From Gammaproteobacteria bacterium (GTDB lineage Bacteria; Pseudomonadota; Gammaproteobacteria; UBA4575): a DNA stretch of 64,000 bases. The notes under the pieces were generated by a model that saw only the letters and a list, made by a program, of their open reading frames with translations, ran no database searches and had not been told where the DNA came from. Position numbers and translations under genes: made by a program. The stretch covers positions 1 to 64,000 of the forward strand of contig JANQOB010000001.1 of NCBI GenBank assembly GCA_028279275.1. The letters run 5' to 3'. This document shows positions 8,857 to 16,262 of this stretch, in pieces. Positions within the stretch are counted from its first letter, which is position 1; every line of letters starts with the position of its first letter.

Positions 8857-9246
8857 ATGAATGACAAACTTGCGTGGGATATTAAAGGAGAAACGTTTGT
8901 AGACGGTAGTCATCTGTCGGATTGGGAAATGGTTTATCAAAGTCCTGACTGGCATTGGCAGTACGATACCCATGAAATGACATTTGAAATTTATAAACAT
9001 GTTGGTCAATTTTGGAAGCTTTATCTTGGGAGATATGTTCTTCCAGGAGAAACGGAATATACATATGATTACGGTGGCGTTGCTTGTCGAATTATGCTGG
9101 TTAAATATCGTAGTAAAGCTCGTTCCCCACATTCTTCTATGCTCAAAGAAAGGGGTGAGGAAGAATGGATTCGCACTAACGAATACGATCCAATCATTCA
9201 CTCGATCTTAAAACAGGGGGAAACTTTAGTTGAACATCATGAATAA
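8857..9246 (+). CDS. Hypothetical protein, aromatic- and His-rich
   Basis: The protein has 129 residues with GAGAG nine bases before ATG. It is soluble, with no signal or membrane segment, and strikingly rich in Trp, Tyr and His (SDWEMVYQSPDWHWQYDTHEM). The C-terminus has EEEWIRTNEYDPIIHSILKQGE. I do not recognise a family. It is 19 bases after the small membrane peptide and overlaps the DUF2970 gene, so it belongs to the same operon. The overlapping antisense frame at 8761-9201 lacks family features. Confidence 0.7.
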   Translation: MNDKLAWDIKGETFVDGSHLSDWEMVYQSPDWHWQYDTHEMTFEIYKHVGQFWKLYLGRYVLPGETEYTYDYGGVACRIMLVKYRSKARSPHSSMLKERGEEEWIRTNEYDPIIHSILKQGETLVEHHE

Positions 9247-9472
9247 TAATATTAAACAGAAAGAGCCTGATGAAATTACATTATGGCAAGCAGTGACGAG
9301 TGTGTTGGCTTCATTTATTGGAATTCAAAATAAAAAGAATATGGAGCGCGATGCTCAATCAGATAAAAACATTCCCATCTTCATCGCAGTAGGTTTTATG
9401 CTCGCAATCCTGCTCCATGTAATTATCTATATAATCGTCAAAATAATACTCTGGCAATCAGGAGTCACTTAA
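9230..9472 (+). CDS. DUF2970 small membrane protein
   Basis: The protein has up to 80 residues. The TTG at 9230 has GGGGG nine bases upstream; the ATG at 9239 is the alternative. The sequence matches DUF2970: DEITLWQAVTSVLASFIGIQNKKN, a charged stretch (MERDAQSD), then one C-terminal transmembrane helix (IFIAVGFMLAILLHVIIYII). The family is widespread in Proteobacteria and has no assigned function. It overlaps the preceding hypothetical gene by 17 bases. Confidence 0.75.
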   Translation: MNIMNNNIKQKEPDEITLWQAVTSVLASFIGIQNKKNMERDAQSDKNIPIFIAVGFMLAILLHVIIYIIVKIILWQSGVT

Positions 9473-9540
9473 AGCGATAAATCGGCGTAGCAAATTATTT
9501 GACTAGAATTTAATCAAACTCTTGCATGACATGAAATTAG

Positions 9541-9554
9541 GTCCAAAATTGGAC
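9541..9554. promoter_or_regulatory. Inverted repeat at the SRAP ribosome site
   Basis: GTCCAA, two bases, then TTGGAC end three bases before the SRAP start codon and overlap its translation-initiation region. It may be an operator or a translation-control hairpin. It is not a LexA box. Confidence 0.35.
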
Positions 9555-9556
9555 TT

Positions 9557-10201
9557 ATGTGTGGCAGGCATTTCCTTGATAGCTATTTTGACGACTTAGA
9601 AGCGTATTTCGATCTCGTCAATCACGTTGATTTTAAACCCCGTTACAACATCGCACCCCAAGCGAATGTCTTAACCGTCTTCAAAGGTGATGAGGGTTAT
9701 GACTTAGCAGAGATGCATTGGGGCATTGTTCCACCCTGGGCAAAAGTAGATACCTTCAAAAGGCCACTATTCAATGCAAGAAGCGAAACGATATGGGAAA
9801 AACCTTCGTTTCGACATCTCATAAAAAGTAAACGCTGTCTTATTCCTATTTCAGGATTCTTTGAGTGGAAGCGTGAAGGCTCTACCAAGCAACCTTATGT
9901 GATCAAGGTAAACAATGAACCCCACATGTTGCTTGGGGGAATTTATCAGATTAGTAAGGATGGAGAGTTTCAACATTGCATTGTCACCACTGAGTCCAAT
10001 AAGGCCATGAGTGAAATCCACAATCGCCAACCTGTGATTTTAGATTTAGAAGAATCGAAAGCATGGATGGAAAGTGAAGATCAAACCGAGATTAATAATT
10101 TAATGCAAGCGTGTCCGAATGATTGGATAGAAATGTACCTCGTGAGTGACTATGTCAACAACGCAAGGAATCAAGGACCTGACTGTATAAAAAGAATATG
10201 A
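9557..10201 (+). CDS. SRAP-family (YedK/HMCES-like) abasic-site DNA-crosslinking protein
   Basis: The protein has 214 residues. The start is fixed by chemistry: Met is removed so that Cys2 of MCGR forms a thiazolidine with abasic sites in single-stranded DNA. Other family residues are visible: N73 in NARSET, E103 in GFFEWK and H155 in IHNRQPVIL, plus the PRYNIAP segment. The length is normal for bacterial YedK. It protects replication forks from strand breakage at abasic sites. It is followed after 9 bases by a small basic gene. H-N-R-Q replaces the commoner H-x-R-M, a conservative difference. No LexA box was seen upstream. Confidence 0.93.
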   Translation: MCGRHFLDSYFDDLEAYFDLVNHVDFKPRYNIAPQANVLTVFKGDEGYDLAEMHWGIVPPWAKVDTFKRPLFNARSETIWEKPSFRHLIKSKRCLIPISGFFEWKREGSTKQPYVIKVNNEPHMLLGGIYQISKDGEFQHCIVTTESNKAMSEIHNRQPVILDLEESKAWMESEDQTEINNLMQACPNDWIEMYLVSDYVNNARNQGPDCIKRI

Positions 10202-10210
10202 GGAATGAAT

Positions 10211-10444
10211 ATGATTTATGACCCTAAAAGAACCAAAGCCGAACAAGAAGCCGAAGTATGGAAACATCAAGCGGAAACATTCTCAAGCTTATATACAGGC
10301 GAGTATAGAGAGAACGCGAAAAACAAAAGATTGCTTAAAATCCTGAGGTATAAATATAAGAAGCTGCTACGTGCTTACAATAAGATTCTGAGAGGTGTAG
10401 ACGGAACATTACCTTTAAAAGGTAGAATTTACATTTACGATTGA
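10211..10444 (+). CDS. Small basic hypothetical protein downstream of SRAP gene
   Basis: The protein has 77 residues from the ATG at 10211, which has AGGA six bases upstream; the ATG at 10205 touches that site and is less likely. It is highly charged, with a Lys/Arg-rich helix (NKRLLKILRYKYKKLLRAYNKILRG). No family is recognised. It probably shares a transcript with the SRAP gene. The basic character would suit nucleic-acid binding, but that is only a guess. Confidence 0.6.
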   Translation: MIYDPKRTKAEQEAEVWKHQAETFSSLYTGEYRENAKNKRLLKILRYKYKKLLRAYNKILRGVDGTLPLKGRIYIYD

Positions 10445-10545
10445 TAATCTACATTATCTATCTGCATTCAAACAAATATCATGTCCGTTTTAAATCCCAA
10501 AATATTTTGGCTGTAGATACACCTCCTTGGAAGTTAATTATGTCT

Positions 10546-11520
10546 TTATTCCATTACCATTGTTACTGTAGGTCTTCCTTCAAGTGTCCATTGATGCATG
10601 GAGCCATCATATAACTGAGTGTTTTTATAACCTAGAATTTCGCTGAAAAAGAACCAACCACCTGATGCCATGTTTCCGGTGTTGCAATAGGTGATTTTAT
10701 TGTCTGCTGCTTCTATATCTAATGCATTTATTAACTGTTCTGCGACTTGCTTTGAAGCCAGTGTTGTAGGGAAACCACTTTTGAATATCAATTCAGTTGG
10801 GAAGTTTTTAGCCCCAGAAATATGCCCATACTTACTCGCTGACGAGCTTTTCGAAGTTCCCAAGTATTGACTAATGGGTCTTATATCAACTAACTGAAGT
10901 GATTCTTTTGATGCTACAGCAACTTCGTCACTGGTTGCTAAAATCTCATCTCGCTCTGCTGTTGCAACCCAGTCACCTGAGCTGATTTTGCTAGGCTTTA
11001 TATTTACATCCCGGTTTTCCAGCAACCATTGCGCCATGCCACCATTTAAAATAGCAAGATTATCGTGACCATAATATTTTATTTGCCAGTATAAGCGCGT
11101 TGACAAAAGTATATCGCCGCCGCCAGCTCCTTTGCTGACAATTACTATTGCATCATCTTTATTTACCCCAGCATTTTGCAACAATTTTTCAAATGCAGAT
11201 TTCTCTGGTAGTAGATTTTTAACCGTTTTTTCACCAATCTTGCGTTCCGCCCTGACATTTTTGAAATTTATTAAACTAGCATCAGGAATATGTCCACCAA
11301 TTCTGACCAGTTGTTGCTTTCCGGTTTTTTTATCTTTAACGAATTTTGGCTCAGTGGTAAAGCTTTGTATGTCACCGCGAACATCCAGGATAGTGACTTC
11401 AGATAAATTTTCAGCTAACCAATTTGTATCTACAAGTGGGCCTGGGACCTTGGTAGCTTGGACCATGCCACTAATTAATAACAAAACAAAAAAGGTTAAT
11501 ATGTTATGAGTAATTTTCAT
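10546..11520 (-). CDS. Periplasmic rhodanese-family sulfurtransferase (two domains)
   Basis: The protein has 324 residues with a signal peptide (LTFFVLLLISGMVQA). It contains two rhodanese domains: an N-terminal inactive one (TILDVRGD, GHIPDASLINF) and a C-terminal one with the active-site loop beginning C279-NTGNMAS, preceded by LVDIRPISQYLG and GHISGAKNFP. It would move sulfane sulfur from thiosulfate or mercaptopyruvate to an acceptor in the periplasm. The loop sequence is not the classic thiosulfate type, so the donor is uncertain. It is last in a minus-strand group with a YeeE permease, which suggests work with imported or extracellular sulfur compounds. Confidence 0.88.
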   Translation of the reverse strand: MKITHNILTFFVLLLISGMVQATKVPGPLVDTNWLAENLSEVTILDVRGDIQSFTTEPKFVKDKKTGKQQLVRIGGHIPDASLINFKNVRAERKIGEKTVKNLLPEKSAFEKLLQNAGVNKDDAIVIVSKGAGGGDILLSTRLYWQIKYYGHDNLAILNGGMAQWLLENRDVNIKPSKISSGDWVATAERDEILATSDEVAVASKESLQLVDIRPISQYLGTSKSSSASKYGHISGAKNFPTELIFKSGFPTTLASKQVAEQLINALDIEAADNKITYCNTGNMASGGWFFFSEILGYKNTQLYDGSMHQWTLEGRPTVTMVME

Positions 11521-11603
11521 TTTATCTCCTTAAAGATAACAACTTTCTAGTTTAACATTACCTAAAAATAAATATGTTCATCATGATATGCATCAATTGC
11601 AGG

Positions 11604-12206
11604 TCATTTTAATTCTTTCAGTAAATTAATTGACCGTGTCGATAACTCGTAATAATTCCGGTCATTTAAAACTTCTTTTCCTATCCTGCTTTTTAATGCA
11701 TTAACTTGCGTATCTCTATTTTCCAATAACTCTTGGATATTTGCCCGATAAAATCGCAACATGGCGATGAGCCATTGTTCAACTAATGACTCTTCACGAA
11801 TAATAGGCAAGTTTTCTAGCAAAATGTTCAATTCGTTGGCGCTTTTCCAGGTCTTGCCTGTCACCCAATGATTCACCGTAAACCAACTCAATGGCTGTCC
11901 CATGTTATCCATCGCAAGCGCTACTATATGAGACCAAGCCTGTGAATTATGAATCTCACCTTCTAGCCTTGCAAAAATATGGAAATGACCATGCTCATTC
12001 ATCAACTTATTGGGTGCCGCATGGCAATGGTAATAAGCGCGCCACGTTTCACCTCCAAAGCACAAATGATCAGTAGGATATTTTTGATTTTCAATTATAT
12101 TAGGGCTTTCACCCAATAAATTTAAGACTGGGTTAGTATGCAACTCCCCCATGTTTTGAATTACCTGAAAGAGCTGTAATCCCGCATTGTTATCAACCAG
12201 GCTCAT
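11604..12206 (-). CDS. Uncharacterised protein with a His-rich motif, in the sulfur cluster
   Basis: The protein has 200 residues, with no signal peptide or membrane segment. The centre holds a dense set of possible metal ligands: CFGGETWRAYYHCHAAP followed by EHGHFHIFARL. The C-terminal half is helical and charged. I recall similar proteins in other Gammaproteobacteria but no assigned function. It sits 33 bases after the NPCG-repeat gene and 83 bases before the rhodanese gene, so it probably belongs to the same transcript. A metal-binding or redox role is inference. Confidence 0.7.
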   Translation of the reverse strand: MSLVDNNAGLQLFQVIQNMGELHTNPVLNLLGESPNIIENQKYPTDHLCFGGETWRAYYHCHAAPNKLMNEHGHFHIFARLEGEIHNSQAWSHIVALAMDNMGQPLSWFTVNHWVTGKTWKSANELNILLENLPIIREESLVEQWLIAMLRFYRANIQELLENRDTQVNALKSRIGKEVLNDRNYYELSTRSINLLKELK

Positions 12207-12239
12207 TGACTTACGAAAATGAAAAGTTTTTTGAGCAGA

Positions 12240-12527
12240 CTATTCAAACCCACACGGATTACCAGCATCGAATCCGCACGGATTACCAGTATCAAAACCA
12301 CATGGGTTGCTAGTATCAAATCCACATGGATTACCAACATCTAAACCGCAAGGATTGCCAGAACCAATGCCACATGGTGCCATGTCCTCATCCACATACT
12401 GCTCATGAATCGCTTGATCACCTGGCTGGGGGTCGGGTAATTTGTGACGCGTATGGTCAAGTGCAACTGCAACTGTGGCCAGGCCTATTGCGCCTCCCAT
12501 AATCCAGCGATTTTGATTTTGTTTCAT
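12240..12527 (-). CDS. Small NPCG-repeat protein
   Basis: The protein has 95 residues. Residues 8-24 are a hydrophobic segment (anchor or uncleaved signal). The C-terminal 39 residues are five tandem octapeptides of the form [GS]NPCG[FL]D[TVA], each with one Cys, preceded by a degenerate unit (APCGIGS). The evenly spaced thiols could bind metal, carry sulfane sulfur or form disulfides. No database family comes to mind. Its place 33 bases downstream of a sulfur permease and upstream of a rhodanese makes a thiol-sulfur role attractive, but this is inference. Confidence 0.75.
   Translation of the reverse strand: MKQNQNRWIMGGAIGLATVAVALDHTRHKLPDPQPGDQAIHEQYVDEDMAPCGIGSGNPCGLDVGNPCGFDTSNPCGFDTGNPCGFDAGNPCGFE
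12243..12359 (-). repeat. Tandem 24-bp coding repeat (five units)
   Basis: These bases encode the five NPCG octapeptides at the 3' end of the preceding gene. Units differ mainly at third positions and at the last residue, so the array is diverged and under coding constraint, not freshly expanded. Confidence 0.8.
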
Positions 12528-12560
12528 TTCTAAGTTAGCTAGGTGCTATGTTTAGTTTGG

Positions 12561-13742
12561 TTAATCAAGCTTTAATAATGAACGAAAGCGCACACCAACT
12601 ATATTGCCAATGAATCCTGTGACAAGCCACAACCATCCATGCAAACTACCCGAAGAAATACCCGCAAATAATGCGCCAATGTTACAGCCAAATGCTAAGC
12701 GTGCTCCATAACCTAGTAGTAATCCACCTATCACAGCGGAGACTAAACCATTCCATTTTATTTTACTTTCTGGTGCAAATTTTCCAGCTAATGCAGCAGC
12801 CAACACTGCACCTAAGATAATTCCAAAATTCATCAGTGATGTGGTATCCGCTAATACACTCTGCTCAAGTGCTAGGGAAGGGTAACCGCTACTCCAATAA
12901 GGTAACGCTGCGACATTACCACCAAGAGCATCCCAAATCTTTGCACCCCATAACCCAAAAGCGAAAGTTATAGACCATGTATGTCCAGCTACTAACAATG
13001 TAATAAAACTCAGGATCGCGAGGCTAATGGCCCCCCACCACAAAGGCCAGGGTCCGAATATCAGTTTGGCAGATACGCTGTCATTACTTTCGTTACTACG
13101 CAAATCTGCTACTTCTTTATTTCGGTTAGCTTCCATTTTAATCACAGTTACATAAAGTGCTGCCAATACGCCTAGCTGTATTAGAAGGGCAGGTATCCAA
13201 CCTAATAGTTGAATAAATGAAATCGAGCCAATACTTGGAAGACTAAGCCACCAATGCAAATGCATTGAGCCAATAAATGCGCCCACAATAAAAAAACATA
13301 AAGTTATTAACATGCGAACATGGCCGCCACCCACAGTAAATAAAGTGCCAGAACCACATCCACCGCCTAGCTGCATGCCAATACCAAACAAGAAGGAGCC
13401 GATCATTATTGAAACTCCAACTGGAGCGTTGGCACCTTGAACGCTAAGTTGGGGGAATATTTCTCCTAAAATAGGGAAAAACAATACAGTGCATATTGCA
13501 AACAGTAAGAGTTGTGCGCGAATACCAGCGCTTCGTCTTTCTCGAATAAAATTACGCCAACCGCCTGTGAAGCCAAACGAAGCATGATACAAACTAATGC
13601 CAAGCCCAGCTCCAATTAGAAAAAGTAAAACTTGTTTTGAAGCAAATGCATTTTGTAACAAAACTGCAACAATGATTATTGCTATAGAAGTTAATATTGT
13701 TACTGTTGTATCAGGCTTTACATTTGATGTTATAGAAGACAT
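12561..13742 (-). CDS. YeeE/YedE-family (DUF395) sulfur-compound permease
   Basis: The protein has 393 residues from the ATG at 13742; an upstream TTG at 13757 is possible. About nine or more transmembrane helices are visible, with the two pseudo-repeated signatures of the family: GMQLGGGCGSGTLFTVGGG and LAFGCNIGALFAGISSGSLHGW. Their conserved Cys residues are the ones thought to relay thiosulfate through the membrane in TsuA/YeeE. A cytoplasmic linker (KMEANRNKEVADLRSNESND) separates the halves. The substrate is most likely thiosulfate or another reduced sulfur species. It heads the minus-strand group with the NPCG, His-rich and rhodanese genes. Confidence 0.9.
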   Translation of the reverse strand: MSSITSNVKPDTTVTILTSIAIIIVAVLLQNAFASKQVLLFLIGAGLGISLYHASFGFTGGWRNFIRERRSAGIRAQLLLFAICTVLFFPILGEIFPQLSVQGANAPVGVSIMIGSFLFGIGMQLGGGCGSGTLFTVGGGHVRMLITLCFFIVGAFIGSMHLHWWLSLPSIGSISFIQLLGWIPALLIQLGVLAALYVTVIKMEANRNKEVADLRSNESNDSVSAKLIFGPWPLWWGAISLAILSFITLLVAGHTWSITFAFGLWGAKIWDALGGNVAALPYWSSGYPSLALEQSVLADTTSLMNFGIILGAVLAAALAGKFAPESKIKWNGLVSAVIGGLLLGYGARLAFGCNIGALFAGISSGSLHGWLWLVTGFIGNIVGVRFRSLLKLD

Positions 13743-14231
13743 ATGCAGATTCAGCAAAGTAAAATTTATGTAAAATGATATTGATGTGGGCTATTTCAAT
13801 AAATACAGATGATGCACAACATAAAAAATTATCTAGCTCAAATTATATCACTAAGGGTTATTAGTTTTGGTGGATCTCATTGCTACAAAGCTTGTGTTCT
13901 TAAACTTAATTTGAGTGAAGACTCTTCGAAGGAACTGCATCAATTGGCTTTTACTGAAAAATATGTAAAGAAAACCGTTATATCTAGCTTCACAACAGAT
14001 TAATTAGCACATATAAATCATGCTCATGTATCAAGGTGGAGTCGTTTATGAAATAGTTGTTGTATCTATATGATAATGTTTGGTTTTTTGATCTGATTTA
14101 GTTATAAACGCCGAATTTTTCACACAATAATCATGAGATTTAGATAAACCATATTGAGTGATATTAGATTGAATGGCCGCTTAAGATCCAAAGCGGAAAC
14201 GGTAGAAAGAAATTGGAATTCTAAGAGATTG

Positions 14232-14253
14232 CTCTACTAGCTAAATAGTAGAG
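14232..14253. other. Inverted repeat overlapping the stop of a 52-codon ORF
   Basis: CTCTACTA and TAGTAGAG form a perfect 8-bp stem around a 6-base loop that contains the minus-strand TAG stop of the 52-codon ORF. No T-run follows on either strand, so termination is uncertain. Confidence 0.4.
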
Positions 14254-14399
14254 TCAAATTCAAAATTAGGCTCTGCCGGGGCTTTAGTTATAGTAGCTTC
14301 AGGTACTGGGTCTATTTCAAAAACTTGAGTCAAAGGCACGACCAGCCCAATAAAAAACAAGCCTATAAAGATTAAGTCTAATTTTTTTATACTTCTCAA
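14241..14399 (-). CDS. Small membrane protein or gene remnant
   Basis: This is a 52-codon frame from a TTG (AGG about ten bases upstream). It encodes a basic N-terminus (RSIKK), one transmembrane helix (LDLIFIGLFFIGLVVPL) and an acidic, proline-rich tail (VFEIDPVPEATITKAPAEP). The composition looks like real coding sequence. It resembles the N-terminal anchor of larger envelope proteins, so it may be a short membrane peptide or the surviving head of a truncated gene. Confidence 0.4.
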   Translation of the reverse strand: MRSIKKLDLIFIGLFFIGLVVPLTQVFEIDPVPEATITKAPAEPNFEFDSTI

Positions 14400-14560
14400 G
14401 TCGTCTAGCCTAAATCATAAGTAGTTTTGATGAAGTATACTCACAGAGTGCCTTAGTGTTGTGACTGAGATCAATAAATCGATTTTAAGTTCATCATAAT
14501 TCTCGAATGGTGGCTTATGTCTTAGTACAAAGTTTCATGAATTAAAGCTAGGAGATTGAT

Positions 14561-14617
14561 ATGTTCAATCCAAGTCAATGGCATGAAACTCAACATGGAC
14601 TGTCGGGTTGGAGTTGA
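14561..14617 (+). CDS. Possible 18-residue micropeptide
   Basis: An ATG with a near-ideal ribosome site (TAGGAG, 6 bases of spacing) opens an 18-codon frame, MFNPSQWHETQHGLSGWS, rich in Trp, His and Gly. It lies 134 bases before glgC. It could be a leader peptide, a small toxin or signal, or chance. No modifying enzyme is nearby. Confidence 0.25.
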   Translation: MFNPSQWHETQHGLSGWS

Positions 14618-14750
14618 TATTAATTAAAAGGAAAATTTTCAAGCACTTATTAGAATCCCCATTAAAGGTTAAAGTAACAAAAGTATTATATTTAGATTAT
14701 TGAATAGCTGATATCATATCTGTAAAGAAAACAAATATAATTAATATCTT

Positions 14751-16061
14751 TTGAGCACAGAAGAACTTTCAACTCGATTTATTAGCCGCCTAACAAATGA
14801 AACTATCGCTGTAGTTTTAGCAGGTGGTCGTGGCTCTCGTTTAAAAATGTTGACTGATTGGCGCTCAAAGCATGCGATTCCATTTGGAGGAAAATTTCGA
14901 ATCATAGATTTTCCTCTATCCAATTGCGTAAATTCTGGAGTGCGTAAAATTTGTGTACTAACACAATATAAATCTCATCTATTAGTGCGTCATATCATGC
15001 GTGGTTGGAATAGATTAAATATCGAGATGGGTGAGTTTATTGAGGTCATACCAGCACAACAATGGGTTGAAGAAAACACTTGGTTTCAGGGAACAGCAGA
15101 TGCAGTTTTTCAAAGCCTTGATATTATTCGCAGCCACGTCCCTGAGTTTGTCCTTATTTTATCTGGTGATCACGTGTACCAAATGGATTACGGTGAAATG
15201 CTTGCGGCGCACGTAAAAAAGGATGCAGATATTACTGTTGCTTGTGCACCAGTGAATGTTGATAACGCGATGAATTATAGTGTGGTCAGCGTCAATGATA
15301 ATTATCAGATTAAAAAAGTTCAGGAAAAACCTGACAGCTCTGAGATTATGCCAAATGAATTAAATCATGTACTTGCAAGCATGGGAGTTTACATATTTTC
15401 TATTGACTACCTTGAAGAACACTTACTGCGTGACTCCGAATTAGATAATTCACAACATGACTTCAGAAAAGATATCATTCCATATGCTGTTGAAAAATCT
15501 CATCGTGTTTTTGCATACCCATTTAGTGAACAAGTTAAACTTAAAAATGCATACTGGAAAGATGTCGGTACTATTGATGAGTACTATAGTGCGAACTTGG
15601 AGGTCCTGACACATCCACCAACATTTAATTTACATAGTCCAAATTGGCGTATTTTTACACATGAACAACAATTACCACCGGCAAAATTTGTTGGGTCTGG
15701 TGAAAGTGTATATGGTATTGAAAATACAATGGTCAGTGCAGGTTGCATTGTCAATCAATCTAGTTTACATAACTCAATTTTGTTTTCGAATGTAAAGATC
15801 GAAAAAAATTGTGATCTATCAGGTGTTTTAGCGTTACCTGGAAGCGTTATTGGCGAAAATACTAAATTAAGAAATGTTGTCATAGATAATGGATGTAATG
15901 TCCCTTCTGGAACAGTTATTGGAAATGATTTAGAAAAAGACGCTAAAAAATATCACGTCACTCCAAAAGGCATAGTATTTGTTAATAGAGAAATGTTAGG
16001 TCAGGGACGTCGTTATCTCCCCCATACATCATCAGAAATACAACGAATACACCCAAAATAA
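14751..16061 (+). CDS. glgC: Glucose-1-phosphate adenylyltransferase
   Basis: The protein has 436 residues, the usual length. It makes ADP-glucose from ATP and glucose-1-phosphate, the first committed step of bacterial glycogen synthesis. Visible features are the nucleotidyltransferase start VLAGGRGSRLKMLT, FGGKFRIIDFPLSNC, the WFQGTADAV segment, SGDHVYQMDYGEML, the substrate loop VQEKP, YWKDVGTIDEYYSANL, and a C-terminal left-handed beta-helix. The start is a TTG without a strong ribosome site; no better upstream start is evident. No other glycogen gene is adjacent, so the pathway must be split over the genome. Confidence 0.96.
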   Translation: MSTEELSTRFISRLTNETIAVVLAGGRGSRLKMLTDWRSKHAIPFGGKFRIIDFPLSNCVNSGVRKICVLTQYKSHLLVRHIMRGWNRLNIEMGEFIEVIPAQQWVEENTWFQGTADAVFQSLDIIRSHVPEFVLILSGDHVYQMDYGEMLAAHVKKDADITVACAPVNVDNAMNYSVVSVNDNYQIKKVQEKPDSSEIMPNELNHVLASMGVYIFSIDYLEEHLLRDSELDNSQHDFRKDIIPYAVEKSHRVFAYPFSEQVKLKNAYWKDVGTIDEYYSANLEVLTHPPTFNLHSPNWRIFTHEQQLPPAKFVGSGESVYGIENTMVSAGCIVNQSSLHNSILFSNVKIEKNCDLSGVLALPGSVIGENTKLRNVVIDNGCNVPSGTVIGNDLEKDAKKYHVTPKGIVFVNREMLGQGRRYLPHTSSEIQRIHPK

Positions 16062-16262
16062 AAGATTTAGAGTATTTTCCCATTCTTACCTATCTAAATA
16101 TCATTGACTGATATCGTTAAATGCATGTTTGTTACATGTACTTATCATGCGACCTCAAAAAAGCTTTATTAACTAGCTCCTTATTCAATATGAGCTTAAG
16201 ACTCGAATATGAAGTGTATAATCGAGTAGAAAACAATTGTTAGCCCATAGCTATGGATAAGT

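Larger units (their letters stand above)
13758..14750. other. One-kilobase region without a recognisable full-length gene
   Basis: The stretch between the YeeE and glgC genes is AT-rich. It holds only tiny candidate ORFs (52 residues at 14241-14399 minus, 18 residues at 14561-14617 plus), an 8-bp inverted repeat at 14232-14253, and an unconvincing 64-codon frame at 13809-14003. No tRNA, insertion sequence or repeat was seen. It could contain a decayed gene or small RNAs. Confidence 0.6.

Noticed and set aside
8761..9201. A 146-codon antisense frame over the small operon genes
   Set aside because: It overlaps two better-supported genes and shows no family signature; it mirrors their codon pattern.
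12243..12359. Possible CRISPR-like array
   Set aside because: The 24-bp periodicity lacks spacers and is a coding octapeptide repeat.
13809..14003. A 64-codon plus-strand frame after the YeeE gene
   Set aside because: Composition is unlike its neighbours, no ribosome site is evident and no domain is visible.
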